Shown here piece by piece: positions 30,326 to 40,370 of a stretch of 64,000 bases of DNA. This DNA comes from an uncultured Prochlorococcus sp. GTDB taxonomy: Bacteria > Cyanobacteriota > Cyanobacteriia > PCC-6307 > Cyanobiaceae. Under the pieces are notes generated by a model. The model was not told where the DNA came from and made no database searches. It saw only the letters and a program-made list of their open reading frames with translations. A program made the position numbers and the translations under genes. Each line of letters starts with the position of its first letter. The first letter of the stretch is position 1. Location of the stretch: contig CACMXO010000001.1 of assembly GCA_902617605.1 (NCBI GenBank), positions 62,001 through 126,000 on the forward strand. Direction: 5' to 3'.

Positions 30326-31429
30326 TTAATATCCTAAGATTTTAGTTATATTTTTTAATGAAGGTTCAATATTTTTCCTAAAAATAGCATCGTTGTTTTT
30401 TATAGCGCAATCAGGATCTTTCAATCCATTTCCAGTCAGAACACAAACGATAGTCGATTCTTTCTGAATTCTATTTTTATTTTTAATTAGTCCAGCAACT
30501 GATGCTGCACTGGCAGGTTCACAAAAAACTCCCTCTTTGGCAAGGATTTTATAAGCATTGATTATTTCTTCATCTGTAACTGACTGAAAATCTCCTTTGC
30601 TTTCTTTTTTTACTTTTTTTGCTTTTTCTCTATTAACAGGATTTCCAATTCTTATTGCAGTTGCAATTGTTTCTGGATCTTTAACGATTATATTTTTTAC
30701 TAATGGAGCAGAGCCTTCGGACTGAAAACCCATCATTATTGGCAATTTCAAATTTCTTTTTATTTTTGAATATTCTTTAAATCCCATCCAATAAGCAGTT
30801 ATATTTCCTGCATTGCCCATTGGAATACAAAGCCAATCAGGAGCATGACCTAAGTCATCAACTATTTCAAATGCTGCCGTTTTTTGTCCTTGTATTCGAT
30901 ATGGATTAACAGAATTAACAAGCTCTATAGGATGTTCTGAGGATAAATCTCTAACAATTTCAAGAGCTTTATCAAAGTTTCCATTAATAGATATTATTTC
31001 AGCGCCATACATTAATGCTTGCGCAAGCTTTCCTTGTGCAACAAATCCTTCTGGTATTAAAACATAAGGTTTTAATCCTCCTCTCGAAGCATATGCAGCA
31101 GCAGCAGCAGAGGTATTTCCAGTACTTGCGCAAATAACTGCTTCACGGCCTTCTTCTTTTGCTTTGCTAATTGCCATAGTCATACCACGATCTTTAAAAG
31201 ATCCTGTAGGATTAAGGCCATCATATTTTAAAAAAACTTTTGTTCCATTTCCAATTAAGTTGCTAATTGATTCGCTTAAAATTAGTGGGGTATTTCCTTC
31301 ATTTAGGGAAATAATAGGAGTTTTCTTTGTAACTGGGAGATATTGTTTATAAGCTTCTATAAGGCCTGGCCATCTTTTTTTTCTATACTTAAAAAGTAAT
31401 TTATTTTTGATTTTATTTAATAACACCAT
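30326..31429 (-). CDS. thrC: Threonine synthase
   Basis: ThrC converts O-phospho-L-homoserine to threonine with pyridoxal phosphate. The 367-residue length fits the shorter class of the family. The PLP lysine is Lys79 in [11 protein letters not shown], followed by [15 protein letters not shown] and, further on, the GNAGN phosphate-binding loop. [10 protein letters not shown] near the C-terminus is also typical. It is transcribed towards the origin, with no clear terminator before it, and begins six bases after the DUF1400 gene. Confidence 0.95.
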   Translation of the reverse strand: MVLLNKIKNKLLFKYRKKRWPGLIEAYKQYLPVTKKTPIISLNEGNTPLILSESISNLIGNGTKVFLKYDGLNPTGSFKDRGMTMAISKAKEEGREAVICASTGNTSAAAAAYASRGGLKPYVLIPEGFVAQGKLAQALMYGAEIISINGNFDKALEIVRDLSSEHPIELVNSVNPYRIQGQKTAAFEIVDDLGHAPDWLCIPMGNAGNITAYWMGFKEYSKIKRNLKLPIMMGFQSEGSAPLVKNIIVKDPETIATAIRIGNPVNREKAKKVKKESKGDFQSVTDEEIINAYKILAKEGVFCEPASAASVAGLIKNKNRIQKESTIVCVLTGNGLKDPDCAIKNNDAIFRKNIEPSLKNITKILGY

Positions 31430-31435
31430 GGTTGT

Positions 31436-32008
31436 TTAATTTGTTTTAATTTTTTCTAAAGGGGAATTGGTGAAAAAGGTTAATAATTCTGAAATCGATT
31501 CTACTTTATTCATAACTTTGCTCAAAGCGCTTACATCTAAAATTACAGTTTTAGTTGGATATCCTTCAAAAAAATTTATTAGATTTATTTTTCCATTTCC
31601 TATATTAATGCCTTGAATCACGCTTGCTCTAAGGGCTAGCATACCTGTTCTTTCATCAGTTGCTCTGGGTGGGTGGATAATAGATGAAAGTCTTGTTAAG
31701 AAAATATCACCTATTTCAGAGTATACAAGTTTGCTTGCAATGGTGATAGGAACTTCAAAATCTTTGTTTAATACTGTTCTAATTTCTTTGTCGGGAGAGC
31801 CGGTTGCTTTCAAAATTCTCTTTAATTTTCTTGTGGATTTACCTTCTTTAGCAAAAGTTTTTAAAGAATTCACTTTAATTGTCCTAGAAAATATGCTGTA
31901 TGTGATCTTAATTTCTTCAGCAGTATGAGCTTTTGGAACATTTAAAAATAATGGAGAAATTACTAAAATAAAGAATATTCTAAATATTAAAGTTTTACTA
32001 ATCTTCAT
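31436..32008 (-). CDS. Stand-alone DUF1400 domain protein, exported
   Basis: The 190-residue protein has a signal peptide (hydrophobic residues about 8-27, cleavage near KAHTA) and a single domain beginning EEIKITYSIFSRTIKVNSL. That matches DUF1400, which in other cyanobacteria is the N-terminal part of larger alpha/beta-hydrolase-like proteins. No hydrolase domain, nucleophile elbow or continuation is present here. The function is unknown; a periplasmic or lumenal location is inferred. It starts next to the UbiB-like stop codon, suggesting one transcript. Confidence 0.75.
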   Translation of the reverse strand: MKISKTLIFRIFFILVISPLFLNVPKAHTAEEIKITYSIFSRTIKVNSLKTFAKEGKSTRKLKRILKATGSPDKEIRTVLNKDFEVPITIASKLVYSEIGDIFLTRLSSIIHPPRATDERTGMLALRASVIQGINIGNGKINLINFFEGYPTKTVILDVSALSKVMNKVESISELLTFFTNSPLEKIKTN

Positions 32009-33865
32009 TTAGATATTTGCACCAGCAGCAATCCTAACAAGTCTCACTACTCCTTTTTCAGTTACTTTTTTTGCAATTTTTAGACCCATTTCTTTTGTAT
32101 AGGGTTCATTTATTAGTCTTGGAACCCTTTTTAGAAAAATGTCAATCGAATACCCGGGTACTTTTTGTAAAATCTCAAAAAAGTTTCTTAATGGCTCTAC
32201 GTACATTATAAGATCATTCAAGTTGTTATTTTCGTTAATAGTATTTAATTTTATTGATTGTGGAAGATAGTTATTCAAACTTTTCAATATTTTTAGACTA
32301 AGTAAATCTATCTGATTTGTTAAACCTTCAACTATCTCATTTCTAAGAAATCCTCCATTTGGAGAAAAGAGAAGATTTATAACTTCGTCTAAAAGTTTTT
32401 CTAAATCAAGATTTGTTTGCTTTGCAGCGTTAGAAAGCAGATCTTCCAAACGGTCCCATTTAAATTTTTTATTATCAAAAAGCATTTCTTTAAGACTTTC
32501 CCTTAATTGTGGATCAGGATCTTCCATCAATCTTCTTGCAAAATATGGATAAGCCGCTCCTAATATCTTGAAGTTTGGATCTACGCTTAAAGCTATTCCC
32601 TCTAATGTAAGTAATGACCTAATTATAAGCGCATAATATGGGGGCAGTCTGAAAGGGAATTTATACATAACACCAGACATATCGTCGGTAACGCTTTTAA
32701 AATCCATTTTCGAAACTCCTTGTTCAACGGCGTTAATGAAAACATCTTGAAATGCTGGAACAATGGGTTCTAGATTAACTTCCTCTGATAAGAATCCCAA
32801 TTTTACGAAATCTTGAGATAATTTATCGAAGTTTTTATTTACTAAATGTACTACTGCTTGAATTAATCCTGATCTAGATTCCCTGGAAACCTCGCTCATC
32901 ATTCCAAAATCTAGATAACATAATCTTCCATCTTCTAAGGCTAATAGATTACCTGGATGTGGGTCTGCATGAAAAAAACCATGTTCTAAAAGCTGTTCTA
33001 AACTGCATTGCACTCCTATATCAATCATTTCATCAGGATTAATTCCTAATTTTTTTACGTCTTCTAAATTTGTTAATTTTGTACCGTCTATCCATTCCAT
33101 TGCTAATACTCTTCTTGAAGTTATTTCTTTATAAATTTTTGGTACGGCAATCATTTTATTGTGTTTATGCATATCTCTAAATTTTTCTGCATTTGCAGCT
33201 TCGTTAAGATAATCCATCTCTTCAAAAACTCTCTTGCCTAATTCATCAATCAAAGCAACTAGATCGCTCCTTATTAATCCGATATTATTTTTTAGCCAAT
33301 AAGCAATATTTCTAACTATGTAAAGATCTAAGGTTATTTGTTCTCTCAATCCTGGCCTTTGAACTTTTATTGCAACAATCTCTTCGTTTTTTAATTTAGC
33401 TTTATGTACTTGCCCTAGAGAAGCAGCGGAAATTGGCTCTTTATCAATTTCTAAAAAAATTTCATTTATTTTGTATCCTAAATCTTCTTCTATTAACTCC
33501 ATAGCTTTATTCCCATCAAACCCAGGCAGTTGATCTTGCAATTCAGATAATTCTTCTAAAAGAATTCCTGGGATTATATCTGGTCTTGTTGATAAAGCTT
33601 GGCCTGCTTTAACAAATGCAGGCCCAAGTTCTACTAACAAATTTGTTAATTCTCTTGCTCTAAATCTTGCTTGCTGCTCATTTTTCAATCTCCCAGTTAA
33701 TTTATCCCATCCAACAGAGAAGATGTAAGCAAAAATAGGTATTAGTGTTTGCCAAAGTCTTTTTAAAAGTCTTTTAGGATTTTTTTTGTAGATTTTAGAA
33801 ATTGTATCTGGATCGTAATTTAATAGTCCTGACACCTCAATAAAATCAGTAAAATCTTCTTTCAT
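32009..33865 (-). CDS. ABC1/UbiB-family atypical protein kinase
   Basis: This 618-residue protein belongs to the ABC1K (AarF/UbiB) family. It carries the KxGQ motif in AFVKAGQALSTRPD near residue 95, the Ala-rich nucleotide loop in ISAASLGQVHKAKL near 146, and the catalytic and metal sites in EHGFFHADPHPGNLL and YLDFGMMSEV near residues 295-325. Cyanobacterial and plastid members influence isoprenoid-quinone metabolism. It is the first gene of the unit that continues into DUF1400 and thrC, and is divergent from recN. Confidence 0.9.
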   Translation of the reverse strand: MKEDFTDFIEVSGLLNYDPDTISKIYKKNPKRLLKRLWQTLIPIFAYIFSVGWDKLTGRLKNEQQARFRARELTNLLVELGPAFVKAGQALSTRPDIIPGILLEELSELQDQLPGFDGNKAMELIEEDLGYKINEIFLEIDKEPISAASLGQVHKAKLKNEEIVAIKVQRPGLREQITLDLYIVRNIAYWLKNNIGLIRSDLVALIDELGKRVFEEMDYLNEAANAEKFRDMHKHNKMIAVPKIYKEITSRRVLAMEWIDGTKLTNLEDVKKLGINPDEMIDIGVQCSLEQLLEHGFFHADPHPGNLLALEDGRLCYLDFGMMSEVSRESRSGLIQAVVHLVNKNFDKLSQDFVKLGFLSEEVNLEPIVPAFQDVFINAVEQGVSKMDFKSVTDDMSGVMYKFPFRLPPYYALIIRSLLTLEGIALSVDPNFKILGAAYPYFARRLMEDPDPQLRESLKEMLFDNKKFKWDRLEDLLSNAAKQTNLDLEKLLDEVINLLFSPNGGFLRNEIVEGLTNQIDLLSLKILKSLNNYLPQSIKLNTINENNNLNDLIMYVEPLRNFFEILQKVPGYSIDIFLKRVPRLINEPYTKEMGLKIAKKVTEKGVVRLVRIAAGANI

Positions 33866-33933
33866 AACTTTATATATTTAAAACCTTTATTTTTTTAGAA
33901 AAGAAGTTAATTTTTTTATATGGAAGATTTATC

Positions 33934-35613
33934 ATGTTAGTAAGACTAAAAATAGAAAATATTGCATTAATAGAAATTATAGAAATTAATTTCGAAAAAG
34001 GTTTGAATATCATAACTGGGGATTCAGGTTCAGGAAAATCATTAATTTTGGATTCCCTAAATGCTTTATTTGGTGGAACTAATATACCTCTAAAACATTT
34101 AATACGTCCAGGAAAAGATTTTTGCGCTATTGAGGCGGTATTTTCTTCTTCTTTTCAAATCAATAATTGGTTAACTAGTAATGGTTTTGAAATAACTTCT
34201 TCAGAACTACAAATTAAAAGAAAATCTTATAAAAAAAATAATAAAATCCTATCCAAATTTACCCTTAATGATTTACCAATTAATAGACAATCATTAGAAA
34301 AACTTGGGGGATATTTAATAGATTTTGCAGGTCAATCTGACACTTTTATCTTTGATTCTCCAGATAAGAGAAGATTAATTATTGATGACTTATGTACTCA
34401 AGAGTTTAGAGATACTAGCGTAAGGATTAAAAGTATATGGAGAGAAAGTGAAGAGTTAACAAAATTATTGAATGAAAAAATAGAATTTTCCCGAAAGCAA
34501 GAAGAAAAAAACTTGGTAATTAAACATATGTTGAAGAGTTTAGAAGAAGCTGATTTAAAATCCAGTGAAGAAATTTTAGAATTAGAGTTACTAGAAAATA
34601 AACTTGTAAATAATCTCGAAATTAATAATTCAATTAAATCATCATTAAAAAACTTAAATAATTTTAGTTATGATGAACCTTCAGTAAGTTTTTTGATAAA
34701 TCAATCAATAAAGATTTTAAACAAAACAGCAGATTTCGATTTAAAAATTCAAAAATTTAGAGAGAAGTTACTAAATATCCATGCTGATGTTGAAGATTTA
34801 ATCTTTGATTTAAACTCATATTTGCAAGACATTGAAAATTATGAATCTAATCTTCCAGAAATACAAAAAAGATTATTTTTTTTAAAAAACTTAGAGAGAA
34901 CTTTTTCTTTGGATTTATCTCAGTTAATAGAAAAGCGCGATCAATTAAAGACGTATTTTCAACAAAATGATCAAGGTAATGAGATTTGTGAGATTAAATC
35001 TCAAATTGAGAATTTAAAAAATAATTTAAATTCATTATTTGTTATTCAATCTAATGAAAGAAAAAAAATTGCCAAAGATTTACAAAATTCAGTAATCTCG
35101 ATTTTAAGCAATCTAGGTTTAGAAAATGCAAATTTTTCAATTCAATTTTCTGAATGCAAGCCTTCTGGCGATGGAATTGACGATATAAATTTTTTGTTTT
35201 CTGCTAATCCTGATCAAAATCTTGCTCCATTATCAAATGTTATTTCTGGTGGAGAAATGTCAAGATTCTTGTTAGCTATTAAATCTAGCATTTCTAAAAA
35301 ACCCCATACTTTCTTTTTAGATGAAATTGATAGTGGTTTAAGTGGTAAATCTCTATTTTCTTTGGTTGAGCTTATAAAAGCAATTTCTAAGAATCAACAA
35401 GTTTTATGTATTACACATCAGCCTTTTTTAGCTGCTAGGGGACTAACTCATTTCAAAGTTAATAAAAATGTAATTAATGGAATAACTTATACTTCAATTG
35501 CAAAACTGACTTCAAAAAATCAAAGAAAAAATGAATTAATAGAACTTATTGGTGGAGGTTCTTTCGAAGTAAACGAATATGCCTCTAGACTTCTTGATAT
35601 TCCAGCTGCGTAA
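33934..35613 (+). CDS. recN: DNA repair protein RecN
   Basis: RecN is an SMC-like ATPase acting in double-strand break repair. The 559-residue protein has the Walker A motif GDSGSGKS at residues 29-36, a long coiled-coil middle (about 160-360), and the ABC signature VISGGEMSRFLLAIKS followed by Walker B FFLDEIDSGLSG near residue 465. It lies 54 bases upstream of uvrA on the same strand. I saw no LexA-type GTAC-containing palindrome upstream. Confidence 0.94.
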   Translation: MLVRLKIENIALIEIIEINFEKGLNIITGDSGSGKSLILDSLNALFGGTNIPLKHLIRPGKDFCAIEAVFSSSFQINNWLTSNGFEITSSELQIKRKSYKKNNKILSKFTLNDLPINRQSLEKLGGYLIDFAGQSDTFIFDSPDKRRLIIDDLCTQEFRDTSVRIKSIWRESEELTKLLNEKIEFSRKQEEKNLVIKHMLKSLEEADLKSSEEILELELLENKLVNNLEINNSIKSSLKNLNNFSYDEPSVSFLINQSIKILNKTADFDLKIQKFREKLLNIHADVEDLIFDLNSYLQDIENYESNLPEIQKRLFFLKNLERTFSLDLSQLIEKRDQLKTYFQQNDQGNEICEIKSQIENLKNNLNSLFVIQSNERKKIAKDLQNSVISILSNLGLENANFSIQFSECKPSGDGIDDINFLFSANPDQNLAPLSNVISGGEMSRFLLAIKSSISKKPHTFFLDEIDSGLSGKSLFSLVELIKAISKNQQVLCITHQPFLAARGLTHFKVNKNVINGITYTSIAKLTSKNQRKNELIELIGGGSFEVNEYASRLLDIPAA

Positions 35614-35630
35614 AATAAAAAAATTTCTAC

Positions 35631-35636
35631 TATAAT
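35631..35636 (+). promoter_or_regulatory. Consensus -10 element upstream of uvrA
   Basis: A perfect TATAAT lies 31 bases before the uvrA ATG, in the short recN-uvrA gap. No convincing -35 hexamer is found 16-18 bases upstream, so this is a candidate only. Confidence 0.4.
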
Positions 35637-35667
35637 AGTCTTTTTAAATCATAAATTAGATTTAAAC

Positions 35668-38571
35668 ATGGTTAATAAAGTTGATAGTAGTTTTGGAGAA
35701 GATAATTCAATTAATATTAGAGGGGCTCGTCAGCATAATTTAAAAAATATTGATCTTTCTCTACCTAGAAATAAATTTATAGTTTTTACAGGTGTGAGTG
35801 GAAGTGGTAAAAGTTCTCTAGCCTTTGATACTATTTTTGCAGAAGGGCAAAGAAGATATGTTGAGAGTCTTTCGGCATACGCAAGGCAATTTTTGGGTCA
35901 AGTAGATAAACCAGATGTTGACAATATTGAAGGTTTATCACCTGCTATATCAATTGATCAAAAATCTACAAGTCATAATCCTAGATCAACAGTTGGAACA
36001 GTAACAGAGATACAAGATTATTTAAGATTATTGTTTGGTCGTGCTGGTGAGCCACATTGTCACCACTGCGGGATTCCAATTGCGCCTCAAACAATTGATG
36101 AAATGGTTGATCAAATTCTTCTTTTACCAGAAGGAACAAGATACCAATTGTTGGCTCCTGTTGTAAGAGGTAAGAAAGGAACACATACAAAATTAATAAG
36201 TGGACTAGCTGCTGAAGGATTCGCTAGGGTAAGAATCAACGGAGAAGTAAGAGAACTTGCAGATAGTATTGAATTAGATAAAAATCAAATTCATAATATT
36301 GAGGTAGTAGTTGATAGATTAATTGCAAGAGAAGGCATACAAGAAAGATTAAGTGACTCTCTTCAAACTTGTCTTAAAAGAGGCGATGGCTTAGCAATAG
36401 TAGAAGTTGTTCCAAAAAAAGGAGAAGATTTACCTTCTAACTTAGAGAGAGAAAAACTTTACTCAGAAAATTATGCATGTCCTGTACATGGCTCTATTGT
36501 TGAAGAACTTTCTCCTAGATTATTTTCTTTTAATAGTCCATATGGAGCCTGTCCAGATTGTCATGGGATTGGTTTTTTAAAAAAATTTACTGCCGATAGA
36601 GTTATACCTGATAAAACATTGCCTGTTTATGCTGCAATAGCTCCTTGGAGTGAAAAAGACAATACTTATTATTTCTCTTTACTTTATTCTGTAGGACAAG
36701 CTTATGGTTTTGAATTAAAAACTCCCTGGAAAGATTTAAGTGATTTGCAAAAAAAAGTTCTACTTTTGGGATCAGATAAACCAATACTAATTCAAGCTGA
36801 TAGTCGTTTTAAAACTTCTAGTGGTTTTGAAAGACCTTTTGAGGGGATTTTGCCAATATTAGAAAGGCAATTGAATGAAGCTAATGGAGAGTCAGTTAAA
36901 CAAAAATTAGAAAAGTATCTAGAATTAGTTCCTTGTAAGACATGTTCTGGAAAAAGATTAAGACCTGAGGCTTTGGCCGTTAAACTTGGTCCATACAACA
37001 TTACTGACTTAACTTCTATAAGCGTTTCTGAAACCCTAAATCACGTAGAGCGTATCATGGGTTTAAGTAAGAAAAAGAACGAAAACATTTCTTTATCAGA
37101 AAAACAAAAACAGATAGGTGAATTGGTTTTAAAAGAGATTCGTTTACGTTTGAAGTTTTTAATTAATGTAGGTTTAGATTATTTGACTTTAGATAGACCA
37201 GCCATGACTTTGTCTGGTGGTGAGGCTCAGCGCATTAGATTGGCTACACAAATTGGTGCAGGTCTTACTGGTGTTTTATATGTATTAGATGAACCAAGTA
37301 TTGGTTTGCATCAGAGAGATAATGACAGATTATTAGAAACATTAAAAAGTTTAAGAGACTTAGGAAATACTTTGGTTGTGGTTGAACATGATGAAGATAC
37401 TATGAAATCCGCAGATTATTTAGTAGATATTGGTCCAGGGGCAGGTGTTTATGGTGGGGAAATTATTGCTAAAGGATCTTATCAAGATGTCGTAAATTCA
37501 GAAAAGTCATTAACTGGAGCTTATCTCAGTGGTAGGAAGTCGATTCCTACCCCAAAAGAACGTAGATCATCTGTAAAAAAAAGCTTAATTTTAAATAATT
37601 GCTCTAAAAATAATTTAAAAAATATTTCTGTGGAATTTCCTTTAGGAAGATTAATTTCTGTAACTGGTGTGAGTGGAAGTGGGAAGAGCACCTTGATAAA
37701 TGAGTTGCTTCATCCTGCATTGTGTCATTCTCTAGGATTAAAAGTTCCTTTTCCACAAGGCGTAAAAGAGTTAAAGGGTATAAAGGCAATTGATAAAGTT
37801 ATAGTTATTGATCAATCTCCAATAGGAAGAACTCCAAGATCAAATCCTGCTACATATACTGGTGCTTTTGATCCTATAAGGCAGATTTTTACTGCCACAG
37901 TGGAAGCAAAAGCAAGAGGTTATCAGGCTGGTCAATTTAGCTTTAACGTGAAAGGTGGAAGATGCGAAGCTTGTAAAGGCCAGGGAGTCAATGTTATTGA
38001 AATGAATTTTTTACCTGATGTTTATGTTCAATGTGAAGTATGTAAAGGAGCTCGTTTTAATAGGGAAACTCTTCAAGTTAAATACAAAGGTTTCAATATA
38101 TCTGATGTTTTAGAGATGACTGTTGAACAAGCTGCAGAAACTTTCTCTGCAATACCTCAAGCTGCTGATAGATTATCTACACTGGTAGATGTCGGCTTAG
38201 GTTATGTCAAATTAGGTCAACCAGCTCCTACATTATCTGGTGGAGAAGCTCAAAGAGTTAAGTTAGCCACGGAATTGTCAAAAAGAGCTACTGGAAAAAC
38301 TTTATATTTGATTGATGAACCAACTACAGGTTTAAGTTTTTATGATGTTCATAAATTAATGGATGTGATACAACGTTTGGTAGATAAAGGTAATTCAGTA
38401 ATCGTTATTGAACATAATTTAGATGTTATTAGATGTTCAGATTGGATTATCGATTTAGGACCTGATGGAGGGGATAAAGGCGGAGAAATAATTGCAGAAG
38501 GTATACCTGAGGATGTAGCTAAAAATCTTACAAGTCATACAGCAAAATATCTTAAAAAGGTTCTAAAATAA
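35668..38571 (+). CDS. uvrA: Excinuclease ABC subunit A
   Basis: UvrA recognises DNA damage in nucleotide excision repair. The 967-residue protein has two ATPase modules. Walker A is GVSGSGKSS at residues 42-50 and GVSGSGKST near 666; the signatures are LSGGEAQRIRLA near 515 and LSGGEAQRVKLA near 858. Zinc-finger cysteine pairs are visible (CPDCHG near residue 295, CEACKGQG near 767, CEVCKG near 788). UvrB and UvrC are not in the window. A 200-base gap follows before the sucrose gene. Confidence 0.97.
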   Translation: MVNKVDSSFGEDNSINIRGARQHNLKNIDLSLPRNKFIVFTGVSGSGKSSLAFDTIFAEGQRRYVESLSAYARQFLGQVDKPDVDNIEGLSPAISIDQKSTSHNPRSTVGTVTEIQDYLRLLFGRAGEPHCHHCGIPIAPQTIDEMVDQILLLPEGTRYQLLAPVVRGKKGTHTKLISGLAAEGFARVRINGEVRELADSIELDKNQIHNIEVVVDRLIAREGIQERLSDSLQTCLKRGDGLAIVEVVPKKGEDLPSNLEREKLYSENYACPVHGSIVEELSPRLFSFNSPYGACPDCHGIGFLKKFTADRVIPDKTLPVYAAIAPWSEKDNTYYFSLLYSVGQAYGFELKTPWKDLSDLQKKVLLLGSDKPILIQADSRFKTSSGFERPFEGILPILERQLNEANGESVKQKLEKYLELVPCKTCSGKRLRPEALAVKLGPYNITDLTSISVSETLNHVERIMGLSKKKNENISLSEKQKQIGELVLKEIRLRLKFLINVGLDYLTLDRPAMTLSGGEAQRIRLATQIGAGLTGVLYVLDEPSIGLHQRDNDRLLETLKSLRDLGNTLVVVEHDEDTMKSADYLVDIGPGAGVYGGEIIAKGSYQDVVNSEKSLTGAYLSGRKSIPTPKERRSSVKKSLILNNCSKNNLKNISVEFPLGRLISVTGVSGSGKSTLINELLHPALCHSLGLKVPFPQGVKELKGIKAIDKVIVIDQSPIGRTPRSNPATYTGAFDPIRQIFTATVEAKARGYQAGQFSFNVKGGRCEACKGQGVNVIEMNFLPDVYVQCEVCKGARFNRETLQVKYKGFNISDVLEMTVEQAAETFSAIPQAADRLSTLVDVGLGYVKLGQPAPTLSGGEAQRVKLATELSKRATGKTLYLIDEPTTGLSFYDVHKLMDVIQRLVDKGNSVIVIEHNLDVIRCSDWIIDLGPDGGDKGGEIIAEGIPEDVAKNLTSHTAKYLKKVLK

Positions 38572-38757
38572 GAAATTTCTTGTTGTATTTCTTTGTATTT
38601 TAACTATTTCGACAAAATGAAAGTCTTTTTTAAAGGGACATAAAACTTGTCTATAACTCTTTTTTAAAAACTTTTCTATTAAAAAAATTTAAAATCATAA
38701 TGGTTTCTTAATATTTTTCAAGGAAATTCAGCTTATTTGTATTACAGGCCGTTGATC

Positions 38758-38762
38758 GGAGG
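38758..38762 (+). promoter_or_regulatory. Strong Shine-Dalgarno site of the sucrose-phosphate synthase gene
   Basis: GGAGG lies nine bases before the ATG at 38772 and supports that start. Sites this strong are rare in the window; most genes here have only weak A/G-rich leaders. Confidence 0.7.
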
Positions 38763-38771
38763 ATTTGCTGA

Positions 38772-40181
38772 ATGAGGTTGAAATTTTTACATTTGCATTT
38801 ACATGGTCTTATACGTTCTAAAAATCTTGAGTTAGGCAGGGATGCAGATACAGGAGGGCAAACACAATACGTTTTAGAGTTAGTTAAAAGTTTGGCTAAT
38901 ACTTCAGAAGTTGATCAAGTAGATTTAGTCACTCGTTTAATAAACGACCCTAAAGTAGATGATGAATATTCTCAAGAAGAAGAATTTGTAGAACCTGGAG
39001 TTAGAATTTTAAGATTTAAATTTGGACCTAATAATTATTTAAGGAAGGAATTACTTTGGCCTTATTTAGATCATTTAACCGAAAGACTAATTTCTTTTTA
39101 TAAAAAAAACAAAAAACCTAATTTTATTCATGCACATTATGCAGATGCTGGATATGTAGGAGTTAAACTAAGTAAATCCTTAAACGTTCCTCTTATTTTT
39201 ACTGGTCATTCTTTAGGAAGAGAGAAAAAAAGGAAATTACTTGATACTGGTTTAAAAACTAATCAAATAGAAAAGTTCTATTCTATAAGTAAAAGAATTG
39301 AGGCAGAAGAAAAAGCATTGAAGTCTGCAAATATTGTTGTTACAAGCACTAAACAAGAGTCAGTGCATCAATATTCTCAATATTCTTCTTTTTCACCTCA
39401 TAAAGCTAGAGTAATTCCTCCTGGTGTTGATCATAATAAGTTTCACCATATTCACTCGACCACAGAGACAGCTGAAATTGAGAATATGATGAAACCTTTT
39501 CTGAAGGATTCTACTAAACCTCCATTATTGAATATTTCTAGAGCTGTAAGAAGAAAAAATATTCCTTCTTTGATTGAGGCATATGGAAGATCTCAAAAAT
39601 TACAAAGAAAAACAAATTTAATTTTGATTTTGGGTTGTAGAGATAATACTTCCAAACTTGACTCTCAACAAAAAGATGTTTTCAATAAAATTTTTGAAAC
39701 AATTGATAAATATAATTTGTATGGAAAGGTAGCTTATCCAAAAAAACATCTTCCCAGTCAGATACCTGCTTTATATAGGTGGGCTGCAAGTAGAGGTGGT
39801 GTATTTGTAAATCCAGCTTTAACGGAGCCTTTTGGTTTAACCCTTCTTGAAGCCTCTTCATGTGGGTTACCAATAATATCAACAAATGATGGAGGTCCAG
39901 AAGAAATTCGCTCAAAATGTGAAAATGGACTTTTAGTAGATGTTACTGATATTGATGAGTTGAAAGTTATACTTGAAAAAGGAATCTCAGATAATAATCA
40001 GTGGAAATTATGGAGCAGGAATGGAATTGAGGGAGTTAATAGGCACTTTAGTTGGAACACTCATGTACGCAATTATTTATCAGTACTAACAGAAGAGTTT
40101 TCGAGGTCAAATATTTATTCTTCATCTGAAATTAAACAGAGTTGTTTAAAAGGAAGTTCTTCACTTATAAAACCCCATTGA
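38772..40181 (+). CDS. Sucrose-phosphate synthase, glycosyltransferase domain only
   Basis: The 469-residue GT4 glycosyltransferase has the sucrose-synthase/SPS entry motif GRDADTGGQTQYVLEL near residue 24, HAHYADAGYVG near residue 117, RVIPPGVD near 215 and the EX7E donor motif in TEPFGLTLLEASSCG near 355. It should join a nucleotide-glucose to fructose 6-phosphate. Many SPS proteins carry a C-terminal HAD phosphatase-like domain; here the protein ends after the glycosyltransferase and no DxDGT motif follows. Its 3' end overlaps an opposite-strand small ORF by 67 bases. Confidence 0.88.
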   Translation: MRLKFLHLHLHGLIRSKNLELGRDADTGGQTQYVLELVKSLANTSEVDQVDLVTRLINDPKVDDEYSQEEEFVEPGVRILRFKFGPNNYLRKELLWPYLDHLTERLISFYKKNKKPNFIHAHYADAGYVGVKLSKSLNVPLIFTGHSLGREKKRKLLDTGLKTNQIEKFYSISKRIEAEEKALKSANIVVTSTKQESVHQYSQYSSFSPHKARVIPPGVDHNKFHHIHSTTETAEIENMMKPFLKDSTKPPLLNISRAVRRKNIPSLIEAYGRSQKLQRKTNLILILGCRDNTSKLDSQQKDVFNKIFETIDKYNLYGKVAYPKKHLPSQIPALYRWAASRGGVFVNPALTEPFGLTLLEASSCGLPIISTNDGGPEEIRSKCENGLLVDVTDIDELKVILEKGISDNNQWKLWSRNGIEGVNRHFSWNTHVRNYLSVLTEEFSRSNIYSSSEIKQSCLKGSSSLIKPH

Positions 40182-40360
40182 TCAAATACTTTAGGATCAG
40201 GATGAAGAATTAGCTGATTGTTATGACTTTTCTTTAGTTTAAAACCCTTTTTAGATAGTTTTTTCATTAAGTTAGCAGTTTCTTCAAATCTTGATGCCAT
40301 TGCATCAAGACTTGAGCAGTCACTTGTTAATCCATTATCTTTCCACGTAAAAAAACTCAT
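40115..40360 (-). CDS. Small conserved-looking hypothetical protein
   Basis: The 81-residue ORF starts MSFFTWKDNGLTSDCSSLDAMA and contains a short basic, Lys-rich helix near residues 34-45. I do not recognise a domain, though small cytosolic proteins like this occur in picocyanobacteria. It lies between the 3' end of the sucrose gene (67-base overlap) and mraY (10-base gap), and shares the mraY strand in reverse order, downstream of it. The gap from mraY is short enough for co-transcription. Confidence 0.6.
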   Translation of the reverse strand: MSFFTWKDNGLTSDCSSLDAMASRFEETANLMKKLSKKGFKLKKSHNNQLILHPDPKVFDQWGFISEELPFKQLCLISDEE

Positions 40361-40370
40361 AACAAATTTT

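Noticed and set aside
35614-35667. LexA/SOS box before uvrA
   Set aside because: No GTAC-containing palindrome is found; only a -10 element is visible. The same holds upstream of recN.
38572-38771. RNA gene or small peptide in the 200-base uvrA/sucrose gene gap
   Set aside because: Only an eight-codon frame and short AT palindromes are present; no tRNA-like or stable stem seen.
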